Assembly (NCBI GenBank): GCA_029975055.1
Contig: JARKPU010000053.1
Span: 1-40,978, forward strand
DNA from: Anaerolinea sp.
Lineage (GTDB): Bacteria > Chloroflexota > Anaerolineae > Anaerolineales > Anaerolineaceae
DNA: 40,978 nucleotides
Direction of reading: 5' to 3'
Of the stretch, positions 15,720 to 25,472 are shown piece after piece. Position 1 is the stretch's first letter, and every line of letters begins with the position of its first letter. A program made the position numbers and the translations under genes. Below the pieces are notes generated by a model. The model had not been told where the DNA came from, ran no database searches, and was given only the letters and a program-made list of their open reading frames with translations.

Positions 15720-17231
15720 CTAACGCAGCCCGAAGGCTGCCAGCAGCCCCTGGGCGGCAGGTTCCGTCAGCCAGGTGAGCAGCGATGGCCAGACCCCAAG
15801 GGCGACCGTCGCCAGGGTGAGCAGCAACAGCGGCAGCGCCATCAACGGGGCAATGGGGTTGCCTTTCAACACGCGTTCCGAAGGTTCGTTGCGGAAGATG
15901 CGGTTGACGATCGGCGCATAATACCCCAGCGAGAGCACGCTGTTCAAGGCGGCGAAGATCACCAGCCAGAGCAGCGGGGTGCTGCGCACTTCGGCCCCGG
16001 CCAGGAAGATCTGCCACTTCGACATAAAGCCCGAAAGCGGCGGCAGCCCGCCCAGGCCGAGCAAGGCCACGCTCAACGCAAAAGCCGTCACCGGGTAGCG
16101 CCGCGCCGCGCCGTTGAGGTCATCCAGCACCAGCGCCCGATGGCTGCCGCGCGAAAGGTGCAGCGCGTAGAGCAGCGCCCCGGCTGCAAGGAAGGCCAGG
16201 CCTTTCATCACCGCGTGGTTGAAGATGTGGAAGAACCCGCCCGCCGCGCCGTCTTTAATCCCATAGGCCAGGGCAACGCCAAAACCGAGCAGCATGTAGC
16301 CCATCTGGGCCAGGCTGGAATACGCCAGCAGGCGCTTCACTTCGGTCTGCCGCAAAGCCATCAGGTTGCCATAGAGCATATTGAGCGCCGCGAAGGCCAG
16401 CAGCAGAGCGCCCCAGGCCGGGCTGGCTTCAGAGAGGCTGCCCAGAGCGCGCAGCATGGCTACCAGGCCGGCTTCGATCACCACGCCGGAGAGCAGCGCG
16501 CTGATGCCGCTTGGCGCCTGCGAGTGCGCATCCGGCAGCCAGGTGTGCATCGGCACAAGCGCCGTCTTCACCCCAAAACCGACCACAAACAACCCGCCTG
16601 CCGCCAGGCTGACAATGCCCGACCCGGCCAGGAGCGGGCGAATCTCATCCAGGTTGAGCGTGGCCGTCTGCAGGAAGACGAGTGAAATGCCCAGAAGCAC
16701 CAGCAGCGACCCAATGGCCGATTGGATCAGGTATTTGATCGCGGCTTCGAGCGAATTACGCTGGTGATGATAGAACGCCACCAGCAGGTAACTCGATACG
16801 GCCATCGCTTCGAACCAAACCCACAGGTTGAACAGGTCGCGCGTGCAGCCCAGGCCGATCATCGTGGCGGTCAGCACCGGCAGGAGGGCGTAGAATTTCT
16901 CCTCGTCTTCTTCCCCGCTGACGTAATTGAACGAGAACAGCGTCGCCAGGGTAGAAAGCATCAGCACCGTGACGGCGAGGAACAACCCCACCCCATCCAT
17001 TCGCAGGAGAATGCGCCCGACGTGCAAGTCCACCCCGCCATCCGCCAGCACGGCTTTGGCGGTAACCACCAACGGGTACCACATCGAAGCCAGCGCCGCC
17101 AGGGCAAACCAGCGCGCGACGATATACTGCCCCCGCGATTGGTGGAAGCTGATGCGGCCGATCAGATAGACCACAGGCGAGGCAACCAGCGGGATGACCA
17201 GCAGGAGAGTTAAGGCAGTTTTAGCATCCAT
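15720..17231 (-). CDS. NuoM/NuoN/MrpD-like antiporter subunit
   Basis: 503 residues with about 14 membrane helices of the proton-conducting antiporter family. Landmarks: VWFEAMAVSSYLLVAFY (helix with the key glutamate), KYLIQSAIGSLLVLLGISL, FGVKTALVPMHTWLPDAHSQAPSGISALLSGVVIEAG (the essential lysine and proline-broken helix), KRLLAYSSLAQMGYMLLGF and GLPPLSGFMSKWQIF. It should move protons or sodium ions when the hydrogenase turns over. The ATG at 17231 starts 4 bases after the NuoL-like stop. Confidence 0.93.
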   Translation of the reverse strand: MDAKTALTLLLVIPLVASPVVYLIGRISFHQSRGQYIVARWFALAALASMWYPLVVTAKAVLADGGVDLHVGRILLRMDGVGLFLAVTVLMLSTLATLFSFNYVSGEEDEEKFYALLPVLTATMIGLGCTRDLFNLWVWFEAMAVSSYLLVAFYHHQRNSLEAAIKYLIQSAIGSLLVLLGISLVFLQTATLNLDEIRPLLAGSGIVSLAAGGLFVVGFGVKTALVPMHTWLPDAHSQAPSGISALLSGVVIEAGLVAMLRALGSLSEASPAWGALLLAFAALNMLYGNLMALRQTEVKRLLAYSSLAQMGYMLLGFGVALAYGIKDGAAGGFFHIFNHAVMKGLAFLAAGALLYALHLSRGSHRALVLDDLNGAARRYPVTAFALSVALLGLGGLPPLSGFMSKWQIFLAGAEVRSTPLLWLVIFAALNSVLSLGYYAPIVNRIFRNEPSERVLKGNPIAPLMALPLLLLTLATVALGVWPSLLTWLTEPAAQGLLAAFGLR

Positions 17232-17235
17232 GGCT

Positions 17236-18984
17236 TCAGGCTCCCAGCGCCAGCAGGAGGAGGACCAGCACCAGCGCGATGATGATGGCCAGCACATTCC
17301 AGTTGAGCAGGCCGGTCTGCGAACCGCGCAGGTCTTCGGCGGCGTCGTTGGTCACCGAAACGACCCCGCGGTTGATCGCCTCGAAGCCAAAACTGTGCGC
17401 GGCCACCCACAAGATGCCGCTCAAGGCCTCGCTGAACAGCCGCAGTTTCTCGCGCCACCACCAGGCGGCCAGCCCCAGCGCCACTGCTGCCAGCGCGATG
17501 TAGGTGGCCGGTGCTTTGATCACTTCCAGGAGGATTTCGCCGGTGGGCAGCGCATGGATGGAATGGTGTGGGAGCGTCTCGGCCAGCAGGCGGCTGAAAG
17601 GCCCTGCCAGCAGCCAGGAGACGAGCGCGCCCAAAGCGAGCGGCGCGAGCGCGGTTTTCATCGCCGCGCCGGCCTCGTGGGCATGCAGGCCGCCCCGGTT
17701 TTCGCCGAAGAAGACCATCCACACCATGCGGAACGTGTAGAGCGCCGTCAACGCGGCGGTGAAGATCATCAACCCAAAGACCCAAACCGGCCCGCCGCTC
17801 AAACCGGCTTCCAGCACCAGTTCCTTGCTCCAAAAACCGTTCAAAACTGGCACGCCTGCCAGCGCCAGTGCCCCTGCCACGAACACCGTCCGCACGAACG
17901 GCATCTGGCTGCCTAGCCCGCCCATCTGGCGCATATCGCGCGTCCCTGCCGCGTGAATCACCGCGCCTGCGCCCAAGAAGAGCAGCGCCTTGAAGATGGA
18001 ATGGCTGAGCAGGTGGAACTGGCTGGCCAGCACTCCGCCCGCGCCGACGGCATAGACCATGTACCCCAACTGGCTGACCGTCGAATAGGCCAGCACGCGC
18101 TTCAAGTCATTGGCGGCCAGGGCCATCAAGGCCGCCATGAGCGCCGAGATCATCCCCACCAGCATGACGGCCTCGCGCCAGTTGGGCACCGCCGCAAAGG
18201 CCGGGTAAAAGCGCGCCAGCAGGTAAACACCGGCGTTGACCATCGTTGCCGCGTGGATCAACGCGCTGACAGGGGTGGGAGCCTCCATCGCGTCGGGGAG
18301 CCACGTCTGGAAGGGGAATTGGGCGCTCTTGGCCGCCGCCGCTGCCAGGCAGCCAAACGCCAGGATGGTCAAGACGTTCGCCGGCAGTTCGGGGGCCTTT
18401 TGCAGCAGCAGGTTGGTATCGAAGCTGCCCAGGTAGCTATAGGAGAGAATCGCCGCCACCAGCAGGCCGATCCCGCCCAGTTGGGTGATGATGAGCGCCT
18501 TGATGCCCCCGGCGACGGCCTTGGGGTCGTCGTTGTGGAAGGAGATCAGCCCATACGAGCAAAGCGCGGTGATCTCCCAGAAGAGGAACATCAAGAAGAG
18601 GTTGTTGGTGAGCACCAGCCCGGCCATCGAGCCGATGAAGAACAGCACCAGCGCATAATAACGGCCGAGCTGCTCTTCGCCGCGCATGTAATCGATCGAG
18701 AAGATCACCGCCAGGCTGCCGATGACCGTGGCGATAGCCGTCAGGTAAACCGAGAGGCCGTCTGGGACAAATGAGAAATCGCCAAACGCCCCGCCGACTT
18801 TCAGGCTCAAACCGGCGCCCTGGGAGCGCAGCCCAATCAACGCCAGCGCAGCCAGCCCCCCCGCCGCCGAAAAGCCCACCGCCAGACTGTGCTGCCAGCG
18901 AGGGTTGTCATTCCCGATCCACCAGACCAGCAGCGCGCCCGCCCAGGGCAAACCGATGCATAAGGCAATCAAAATGCCGGCCAC
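17236..18984 (-). CDS. NuoL/MrpA-like antiporter subunit
   Basis: 582 residues with about 16 membrane helices. Landmarks are IDYMRGEEQLGRYYALVLFFIGSM, LMFLFWEITALCSYGLI, AKSAQFPFQTWLPDAMEAPTPVSALIHAATMVNAGVYLL and KRVLAYSTVSQLGYMVYAVG. The length past the core, ending in a separate C-terminal hydrophobic helix, fits NuoL, which carries the lateral helix along the membrane arm, better than a full MrpA. It starts 4 bases after the NuoK-like stop. Confidence 0.92.
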   Translation of the reverse strand: MAGILIALCIGLPWAGALLVWWIGNDNPRWQHSLAVGFSAAGGLAALALIGLRSQGAGLSLKVGGAFGDFSFVPDGLSVYLTAIATVIGSLAVIFSIDYMRGEEQLGRYYALVLFFIGSMAGLVLTNNLFLMFLFWEITALCSYGLISFHNDDPKAVAGGIKALIITQLGGIGLLVAAILSYSYLGSFDTNLLLQKAPELPANVLTILAFGCLAAAAAKSAQFPFQTWLPDAMEAPTPVSALIHAATMVNAGVYLLARFYPAFAAVPNWREAVMLVGMISALMAALMALAANDLKRVLAYSTVSQLGYMVYAVGAGGVLASQFHLLSHSIFKALLFLGAGAVIHAAGTRDMRQMGGLGSQMPFVRTVFVAGALALAGVPVLNGFWSKELVLEAGLSGGPVWVFGLMIFTAALTALYTFRMVWMVFFGENRGGLHAHEAGAAMKTALAPLALGALVSWLLAGPFSRLLAETLPHHSIHALPTGEILLEVIKAPATYIALAAVALGLAAWWWREKLRLFSEALSGILWVAAHSFGFEAINRGVVSVTNDAAEDLRGSQTGLLNWNVLAIIIALVLVLLLLALGA

Positions 18985-18988
18985 AGGT

Positions 18989-19300
18989 TCACCTCCGCAG
19001 CGACGTGAGTGAAGGGATATCCAGCGTGCCGAACTTGCGGCGAACCTGCACCGCCAAAGCCAGAGCGACCACCGCCACGATCGTATCGGCCACGATCACG
19101 GTCAGCGCCAGGCTCTGGCCCACATCCACCTGAGAAGAAAGGCGCCCCGCAAGCACAAAGGCAACCAGCGCGCCTTTCACGGCAATTTGCAGCCCGACGA
19201 CCACTTTGATCAGGTTGCGCGAGATTAAAACCCCGTAAAGGCCAACCCCGAACAGGCCCAGGACGACGACAATGGCAATATTCGGCAGCGAGAAAATCAT
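18989..19300 (-). CDS. NuoK/MrpC-like membrane subunit
   Basis: 103 residues with three membrane helices. FGVGLYGVLISRNLIKVVVGLQIAVKGALVAFVLAG and the helix ALTVIVADTIVAVVALALAVQV follow the NuoK/MrpC family pattern (the glutamates of NuoK are partly replaced, as in MrpC). The ATG at 19300 overlaps the upstream TGA by 4 bases (ATGA). Confidence 0.88.
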   Translation of the reverse strand: MIFSLPNIAIVVVLGLFGVGLYGVLISRNLIKVVVGLQIAVKGALVAFVLAGRLSSQVDVGQSLALTVIVADTIVAVVALALAVQVRRKFGTLDIPSLTSLRR

Positions 19301-19809
19301 CCCTGCTTCTCCTCTTTGCTCTCCAGGCCTTCTTCTCCGCCGATCAACCCCAGCACCGCCAGCACGCCGGAGAAGATCAACACCACCTGCAGCAGCGAAT
19401 CGACGCTGCGATCCGTCCACAGGACGGAGCGGAACAGGCCGGCCAGCTCTCCCTGCTGCTCGAGAACCGCCGTGAAGCGTTCGAGCTGCATGGAGGGCAG
19501 GATCATCCAGGCCAGGAGCAGCCCGCCGAGGACGATCGCCACCCAGGCCAGCGGGCGGGGCAGCGGCGCCTGGCTGGCGACGCTCTCGTTGCCGATGATA
19601 TTGATAGCGAAGACGAACAGCACCGTCACCAGCCCGGCGCCAACGCTCAACTCCACCACGGCCACCTCAGCCGCTCCAACGCGGTACATCAAGAAAGAAA
19701 CCAGGGCGCTGGTCAGCGCCAGCCAGAGAGCAGATACCAGCAGGCGGTTTTCACGCACTGCGAGGATTGCGCAGGCCAGTATGCCGGCTCCGATCAGAAA
19801 ATTGATCAT
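19297..19809 (-). CDS. NuoJ/MbhD-like membrane subunit, first gene of the hydrogenase operon
   Basis: 170 residues with about five membrane helices. ALVSFLMYRVGAAEVAVVELSVGAGLVTVLFVFAINIIG matches the DUF4040/MbhD-MnhB-like domain that corresponds to NuoJ helix 3 with its pi-bulge. A second hydrophobic block near the C-terminus (VDSLLQVVLIFSGVLAVLGLIGGEEG) resembles MbhE. The ATG at 19809 has GAGGAG 7 bases upstream and is preferred to a TTG at 19824. As first gene of an eleven-gene unit with overlapping or near-abutting starts and stops, its promoter must lie in 19810-20042. Confidence 0.82.
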   Translation of the reverse strand: MINFLIGAGILACAILAVRENRLLVSALWLALTSALVSFLMYRVGAAEVAVVELSVGAGLVTVLFVFAINIIGNESVASQAPLPRPLAWVAIVLGGLLLAWMILPSMQLERFTAVLEQQGELAGLFRSVLWTDRSVDSLLQVVLIFSGVLAVLGLIGGEEGLESKEEKQG

Positions 19810-20042
19810 GAGGACGCTCCTCAACGGCGGTGAATAGACATCTTTACGCTTATACCCTGTTCAACGGGTTTTGTCATGTGAGGGGTATCAGCGAAAGATT
19901 GGCAATTCATCACAAATTTGGTATAAAAATCAGATATGGCTTCGAACCGTCCACTCGGACGCTCGAACCGCCGAGAAAAGAAATATCTGCAGGCCGGCCA
20001 GGGGCGGCACCCCCGGGCCGAGATGGACGCCAGCAAAATCGG
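19810..20042. other. Intergenic region before the hydrogenase operon
   Basis: This separates the hydrogenase operon from the ABM-like gene; both are on the minus strand, so it holds the 3' end of one unit and the promoter of the next. I see no consensus promoter pair with correct spacing and no strong operator, only a TATAAG-like element near 19853. Confidence 0.35.
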
Positions 20043-20336
20043 TCAGATTCGCTGGTAGGTGCGCCGGATGTGGAAGCACGTGCGCTCGGGCACGGTGGCC
20101 CCTTCGCACAGCAGGTTTTCACAGGCTGCGGTTTTCCCGGCCTGTTTGGCTTCCATGAAGGCATCCTCGCTCTTCCAAAACGAAATGATCTCCCAATGGT
20201 TTCTATCGACGTTGTCTTGGAGCAGGTAGCAGTGCAGCAGACCATCCGGCACATGTTTAAACAGATCTTCGTAGCGTTGTTGGAGTGTGATCCAATCTTG
20301 CTGCGTGACCCTTCCGCGTAAGATGGTGGCAAACAT
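20043..20336 (-). CDS. ABM-fold (antibiotic biosynthesis monooxygenase-like) small protein
   Basis: 97 residues. The segment HWEIISFWKSEDAFMEAKQAG follows the dimeric alpha+beta-barrel ABM pattern in which a strand ending in W.S.eaF leads into a helix. Such proteins include small monooxygenases, haem-degrading enzymes and stress proteins of unknown role; no diagnostic catalytic residue is recognisable. GGGAGG precedes the ATG. It is transcribed alone, divergently from the GH5 gene. Confidence 0.72.
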   Translation of the reverse strand: MFATILRGRVTQQDWITLQQRYEDLFKHVPDGLLHCYLLQDNVDRNHWEIISFWKSEDAFMEAKQAGKTAACENLLCEGATVPERTCFHIRRTYQRI

Positions 20337-20522
20337 AGCAGCCTCCCCAACCCTGAAGGACCAATGCTTAAAATCATTATAACGCGCGCCGGAAAAAGAG
20401 AAAGTGCCCTATATCCTGATAAGGTATGAACAACTCCAATACTTCATCCTTGGGGTGTGTCGAATTCATTCTCAAGATGATATACTTTTGGTGATACCGA
20501 TCAACGAACCTCCTCATCCATT

Positions 20523-22421
20523 ATGACCGTCCTCATCCACGGCCCCCACTTTCAAGATGAATTCGGCCGCACGCTCCTGCTCCGCGGCGTGAACCTGGCC
20601 GGCAGCAGCAAAGTGCCTTCCGGCCCGAAAGGCCCCAGCCACATGCTGGACGGGTTCTATGACCACCGTAATGTGAGCTTCGTCGGCAGGCCGTTCCCGC
20701 TCGAAGAAGCCGATGAACACTTTCGGCGCTTGAAATCCTGGGGAATGACCTTTATCCGCTTCCTGGTCACGTGGGAAGCCATCGAACACGCCGGGCCGGG
20801 GCAATACGACGACGAATATATCGATTATGTGCGGGCCGTCATCCAGGCCGCCGGGCGCCATGGCATCCGCCTGTTCATCGACCCGCATCAAGACGTGTGG
20901 AGCCGCTTCACCGGCGGCGACGGCGCCCCAGGTTGGACGCTCGAAATGGTCGGGATGGACCTGACCCGCCTGAACGAAACCGGCGCTGCCATCAGCCACG
21001 CGGTGCACGGCGACCCCTTCCCGCGCATGATCTGGCCAACCAATGCGCACAAGCTGGCGGCAGCCACCATGTTCGCTCTCTTCTTTGCCGGGAACGACCT
21101 GGCCCCCAACACGCGCATTCAAGGCGAAAGCGCCCAGGAATTCCTCCAGCGCCACTACATCGCCTCCATGCGCCGCCTGGCGCGCGCGCTGCGCGGGCTG
21201 GAGAACGTCGTCGGGTTCGACACGATGAATGAACCCGTGCGCGGTTACATGGGCATTGAAGACTTGAACTTCTGCTGCGGCCGCCCCCGCCTGGGCGAAT
21301 CCCCTTCGCCGTTACAAGCCATGCTGCTGGCATCCGGCGTTCCGCAGGAGGTAGATATCTGGGAGATCAGCCTGCGCGGCAACCGCAAGGTGGGTTCGCG
21401 GCCCCTCAACCCCAGGGGAGTGCGCCTGTGGAAGGAAGGCTTCGATTGCATCTGGCGGCAGAACGGAGTGTGGGATATCGGCCCCAGCGGGCAGCCGCGT
21501 TTGCTGCGGCCTTTTCACTTCAACCAGGTGAACGGGCGGACGATGGACTTCAACCAGGATTACTACAAGCCGTTCGCCAACCGCTACGCCCGCGAGATCC
21601 GCGCCGAGCTGCCCGATGCGTTGATCTTCATCGAAACCGAGCCGAGCACCCCCTCACCCCGCTGGGAAGCACAGGACGCGGACCGAATCGTTTACGCGCC
21701 GCATTGGTATGATGCCGCCACGCTGATCTTCAAGCAGTATTACGCCTGGGTGGCGGCAGACTTCCGCAACGACCGGCTGGTCTTCGGCCCGGGGGCTATC
21801 CGCCGTTCGTTTGCCGCTCAACTCGCGCATTTCAAGGAGGAATCGCGCCAGCACCTGCGGGACGCGCCGGTGCTGGTGGGCGAGTTCGGCATCCCCTTCG
21901 ACCTGGATCACAAGCGCGCTTATCGCACCGGCGACTTCTCGAAGCAGATCAAAGCGCTCGATCGTTCGATGCGCGCCATGGAAGCCAACCTGCTCTCTTC
22001 GACCATCTGGAATTACACGCCCGATAACACCAATGCCCACGGCGACCTGTGGAACGACGAAGACCTCTCGATCTTCAGCCGAGACCAGCAAACCGACCCG
22101 GCGGATATCAACTCGGGCGGCCGGGCGCTGGAAGCCCTGCTGCGCCCATACCCCGTGGCCACGGCCGGCGAGCCGCTCAGCCTTTCGTTTGACCTGCACA
22201 AGCGCGAAATGCAGTTCTCCTTCCGGCACGACCCCGCCGTTGCAGCCCCGACTGAGATTTACATTCCAAGCTTTCAGTACCCGCACGGAATCTCCGTAAG
22301 CGCACCGCTGGGCGAATGGGAGTATGACCCCGCGCAGCAAACCCTGCTCTACCGCCCCGCCTCCCCCGGAGGCACGCACTGGATCAAGATCACCCCGGCG
22401 AAACCTCAGCGAGGAAGGTGA
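20523..22421 (+). CDS. GH5-family glycoside hydrolase (endoglycoceramidase/cellulase-like)
   Basis: 632 residues. The N-terminal LLLRGVNLAGSSKVP strand and the (beta/alpha)8 barrel of clan GH-A are recognisable. The acid/base glutamate is in FDTMNEPVRGYMG (about residue 236) and the nucleophile in VLVGEFGIPFD (about 453). A C-terminal beta-sandwich (about 560-632, TEIYIPSFQYPHG) follows, as in endoglycoceramidases and GH5_12 glucosylceramidases, so a glycolipid or beta-glucoside substrate is plausible. No signal peptide is visible, which argues for a cytoplasmic enzyme. No Shine-Dalgarno is seen at ATG 20523 although the initial methionine fits the family start. Confidence 0.87.
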   Translation: MTVLIHGPHFQDEFGRTLLLRGVNLAGSSKVPSGPKGPSHMLDGFYDHRNVSFVGRPFPLEEADEHFRRLKSWGMTFIRFLVTWEAIEHAGPGQYDDEYIDYVRAVIQAAGRHGIRLFIDPHQDVWSRFTGGDGAPGWTLEMVGMDLTRLNETGAAISHAVHGDPFPRMIWPTNAHKLAAATMFALFFAGNDLAPNTRIQGESAQEFLQRHYIASMRRLARALRGLENVVGFDTMNEPVRGYMGIEDLNFCCGRPRLGESPSPLQAMLLASGVPQEVDIWEISLRGNRKVGSRPLNPRGVRLWKEGFDCIWRQNGVWDIGPSGQPRLLRPFHFNQVNGRTMDFNQDYYKPFANRYAREIRAELPDALIFIETEPSTPSPRWEAQDADRIVYAPHWYDAATLIFKQYYAWVAADFRNDRLVFGPGAIRRSFAAQLAHFKEESRQHLRDAPVLVGEFGIPFDLDHKRAYRTGDFSKQIKALDRSMRAMEANLLSSTIWNYTPDNTNAHGDLWNDEDLSIFSRDQQTDPADINSGGRALEALLRPYPVATAGEPLSLSFDLHKREMQFSFRHDPAVAAPTEIYIPSFQYPHGISVSAPLGEWEYDPAQQTLLYRPASPGGTHWIKITPAKPQRGR

Positions 22422-22440
22422 GTGCCAGCCGGCAGGCAAT

Positions 22441-22476
22441 AAAAGAGGAGCAGGCGAAAAGGCCTGCTCCTCTTTT
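22441..22476. terminator. Bidirectional terminator between GH5 and sdhB
   Basis: Perfect 15-base arms from AAAAGAGGAGCAGGC to its complement, with a 6-base loop. The A-run and T-run on either side let it work for both convergent genes. Confidence 0.9.
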
Positions 22477-22531
22477 GAGAGAGCCAATTCCTCTCTGCGG
22501 AAGGCCGCGAGGGCTTGTGCGCCCGGAGAGG

Positions 22532-23242
22532 TTAATCGAGCTTTCCCGTGTTGATGGCCTTCTTCACCTCGGCGATGGCCGTGGTGATGTGAATATCGCG
22601 CGGGCAGGCTTCGGTGCAGTTGAAGGCCGTGCGGCAGCGCCACACGCCGATCTGCTGGTTCAAGATCTCAAGGCGCTTGGCCGCGGCCGTATCGCGGCTG
22701 TCGAAGATGAAGCGGTGCGCATTGACGATGGCGGCCGGGCCCACATACCGTTCATCGGCCCAGAAGGACGGGCAGGATGTGGTGCAGGCCGCACACAGGA
22801 TGCACTTGGTGGTGTCTTCAAACCGTTCACGCTGCTCAGGAGATTGCAGCCGCTCCCGGCCATCCGCCGGGAGGGGGTCGTCGTTGATCAGGTAGGGCAG
22901 CACCGAGCGGAAATTCTCGAAGAAGGGCCCCATATCGACGATCAGGTCTTTAATCACCCGCAGCCCCAGCAGCGGCTCGACGGTGATCGTATCGGACTTC
23001 AGATTCTTCACCAGCACCTTGCAGGCCAGGTAATTCCGGCCATTGATCCGCATCGCATCCGAGCCGCAAACGCCGTGCGCGCACGAGCGCCTCAGCGCCA
23101 GCGTGGAATCAAAATCGGCCTTCACATATTCCAGCAAGTCCAGCACCCGGTCATTGGGGTCCACATCCATGATGAAGGTATCGAAATGGGGTTTGGCATC
23201 CTTTTCGGGGTTGAAGCGGAAGACGCGCAGTTTGATTTCCAT
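22532..23242 (-). CDS. sdhB: Succinate dehydrogenase/fumarate reductase iron-sulfur subunit
   Basis: 236 residues. The N-terminal plant-type [2Fe-2S] domain has CAHGVCGSDAMRING and the later LACK; the C-terminal ferredoxin domain has CILCAACTTSC and CRTAFNCTEACP, supplying the [4Fe-4S] and [3Fe-4S] clusters. It passes electrons from the SdhA FAD to the quinone site at the membrane. Last gene of the sdhCDAB operon. Confidence 0.96.
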   Translation of the reverse strand: MEIKLRVFRFNPEKDAKPHFDTFIMDVDPNDRVLDLLEYVKADFDSTLALRRSCAHGVCGSDAMRINGRNYLACKVLVKNLKSDTITVEPLLGLRVIKDLIVDMGPFFENFRSVLPYLINDDPLPADGRERLQSPEQRERFEDTTKCILCAACTTSCPSFWADERYVGPAAIVNAHRFIFDSRDTAAAKRLEILNQQIGVWRCRTAFNCTEACPRDIHITTAIAEVKKAINTGKLD

Positions 23243-23257
23243 ACCGTTACCTCTCTC

Positions 23258-25051
23258 CTAGTAAGTGCGCTCTTTGGGCATGTACTTGGTGATGACGACC
23301 GGCTTATAGCCCAGGGTCACCTGGTCTCCGTTCATCCAGGCCAGGGTGTGTTTGAGCCAGTTGACGTCATCACGGGCAGGGAAATCATCGCGCGCATGCC
23401 CACCGCGGCTTTCGGTGCGGGCCAGCGCAGAGACTGCCGTCACCAGCGCAAGGTCGAGCATGTTGCCCAGCTCCCAGGTTTGCATCATTTCCATATTGAA
23501 GATCTTGCCGCTGTCGGTGACCTTCACCTGAAGGTAGCGCTCACGCAGCTCCTTCACCTTTTCGACGGCGTGTTCCAGGCTCTCCTGAGTGCGGAAGACA
23601 CCCACGTTATCGAACATCTCGGCGCGCAGTTCGCTGCCGATCTTCGCCACGCGCTCCTTGCCGCTGCCATTTTGGAAGCGGGCGATCGTCTCATCCACCA
23701 GCTCGGTGGGGTTCGCAGGCAGGGGGGTAAAATCGGCGCCGTTGGCATAAGCGGCGGCATCCAGGCCGGCGTGCTTGCCAAACACGACCAGGTCTACCAG
23801 CGAATTGGTGCCCAGGCGGTTGGCGCCGTGGACGGATACGCACGCCACCTCGCCGGCGGCATATAGCCCCGGCAAAACGGTGTTCTTCTCGTCCACCACC
23901 ACCCGGCCGTATTTATCGGTCGGGATGCCTCCCATCGCATAATGCGCCGTGGGCTGAACGGGGATCGGCTGGCGAGTGGGGTCAACGCCGAGATACGTCA
24001 GGCAGAAATCGGCAATATCCGGGATTTTACTCATGATCTCGGCGGCGGTGACGTGATAGGGTGTGCCGTCGGGCCGGGTGCGTCCGTCGAGATCGGCGTA
24101 CTTATTCACAGTCTCGGGGGTCACATCCAGGTAGAAGAAGCGCTGCCCGTTGACGTCGTTTCCGGCGCGGGTTTCCAGGTACATTGCACGGCTGATCACA
24201 TCGCGCGAGGCCAGGTCTTTGATGCGCGGGGCGTACTTTTCCATGAAGCGCTCGCCCTTCGCATTGAAGAGGATGCCGCCCTCGCCGCGCACCGCCTCGG
24301 TGATCAAAATGCCAAGCTTGAAAATGCCGGTCGGGTGGAACTGGAAGAACTCCATATCCTCCAGCGGAATCCCCCTCCGGGCCGTAATGGCGCACCCGTC
24401 GCCGGTGTAGGCATACGCGTTGGAGGTGATCTCCCAAATGCGCCCATGCCCGCCGGTGGCGAAGATGACTGCCTTGGCATGGAAGACGTGCAGCTCGCCC
24501 GTCGCCAGCTCCACGGCCACCACCCCGGCGGCTTTGCCATCCACCAGGAGCAGGTCCATCACCTGGAATTCATCGTAAAAGAGGGTATTGTTCTTGATGC
24601 ACTGCTGGTAAAGGGTCTGGAGGATCATGTGGCCGGTGCGGTCGGCCGCGTAACACGAACGGCGCACAGGCTTGCCGGTGACGTTGTTGGTGTGGCCGCC
24701 AAACGGCCGCTGCGCGATGCGCCCGTCTGCCGTGCGCGTGAAGGGCAGCCCCATGTGCTCCAGGTCGAGGACCGCCTGCACGGCCTCATGGCACATGAAC
24801 TCGATTGCGTCCTGGTCGCCCAGGTAATCCGATCCTTTCACGGTATCGAAGGTGTGCCAATCGGGGCTGTCCTCCTCGATATTGCCCAGCGCCGCGCCGA
24901 TGCCGCCCTGCGCGGCGCCGGTGTGCGAGCGCACCGGGTAGAGCTTGCTGATCACGGCGGTGCGGGCCGTCTTGGAGGCGTTCAAAGCCGCCATCAAACC
25001 TGCCCCTCCGCCGCCGACGACAATCACATCAAACTGGTGGATGTTAGCCAT
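23258..25051 (-). CDS. sdhA: Succinate dehydrogenase/fumarate reductase flavoprotein
   Basis: 597 residues. The FAD-binding start [19 protein letters not shown], the covalent-flavin histidine in [17 protein letters not shown], the active-site stretch [23 protein letters not shown], and [18 protein letters not shown] are all present. It oxidises succinate to fumarate in the citric acid cycle, or the reverse in anaerobic respiration. Confidence 0.97.
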   Translation of the reverse strand: MANIHQFDVIVVGGGGAGLMAALNASKTARTAVISKLYPVRSHTGAAQGGIGAALGNIEEDSPDWHTFDTVKGSDYLGDQDAIEFMCHEAVQAVLDLEHMGLPFTRTADGRIAQRPFGGHTNNVTGKPVRRSCYAADRTGHMILQTLYQQCIKNNTLFYDEFQVMDLLLVDGKAAGVVAVELATGELHVFHAKAVIFATGGHGRIWEITSNAYAYTGDGCAITARRGIPLEDMEFFQFHPTGIFKLGILITEAVRGEGGILFNAKGERFMEKYAPRIKDLASRDVISRAMYLETRAGNDVNGQRFFYLDVTPETVNKYADLDGRTRPDGTPYHVTAAEIMSKIPDIADFCLTYLGVDPTRQPIPVQPTAHYAMGGIPTDKYGRVVVDEKNTVLPGLYAAGEVACVSVHGANRLGTNSLVDLVVFGKHAGLDAAAYANGADFTPLPANPTELVDETIARFQNGSGKERVAKIGSELRAEMFDNVGVFRTQESLEHAVEKVKELRERYLQVKVTDSGKIFNMEMMQTWELGNMLDLALVTAVSALARTESRGGHARDDFPARDDVNWLKHTLAWMNGDQVTLGYKPVVITKYMPKERTY

Positions 25052-25070
25052 AACGTGTTCTCCTTGGCTC

Positions 25071-25463
25071 TTACTGCGCCGCTGGGTTGATCGAAAGCAG
25101 CGCCACCGCGCCCACCGCCGTGATCACGGCCCAGAAGATCAGCAGCAAGATACTCACCGCGCGGAAGGTTTTGGGGTTGTGAATGTAATCGCGGAACACC
25201 TGGCGCACGCCGTTCATCCCGTGCGCGAAGGCGAAGCCCAGCAAAAGGATGTCATAGATCTTCCAGCCCATGTTGGCCATGCGCTCGATGGCGTAATCGG
25301 TGGTGATTTTATGCACGCCGACGACCACATCCTGGAGGACGAGGTGGAACCAGGCCAGCGGGATGAGCAGAACAGCGCTGTAGCGCATCCAGGTCCAGGC
25401 CACCTGGTCGAAGTTCTTCCGCACGCGCACGCGTTCCGGTTGAGAGGTTGTTGTTGCGCTCAT
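25071..25463 (-). CDS. sdhD: Succinate dehydrogenase membrane anchor subunit (SdhD-like)
   Basis: 130 residues with three membrane helices, in the slot between sdhC and sdhA. The first helix has the conserved haem-side histidine pattern ([19 protein letters not shown]), followed by [15 protein letters not shown]. It binds quinone and possibly haem b. Confidence 0.85.
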   Translation of the reverse strand: MSATTTSQPERVRVRKNFDQVAWTWMRYSAVLLIPLAWFHLVLQDVVVGVHKITTDYAIERMANMGWKIYDILLLGFAFAHGMNGVRQVFRDYIHNPKTFRAVSILLLIFWAVITAVGAVALLSINPAAQ

Positions 25464-25472
25464 GGGTCGCTC

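Noticed and set aside
15678..16685. 335-codon plus-strand frame within the antiporter genes
   Set aside because: Composition (Gln/Arg/His-rich) is that of an antisense shadow of membrane-protein codons.
22418..25090. Two long plus-strand frames opposite sdhB and sdhA
   Set aside because: Antisense shadows of clear sdh genes.
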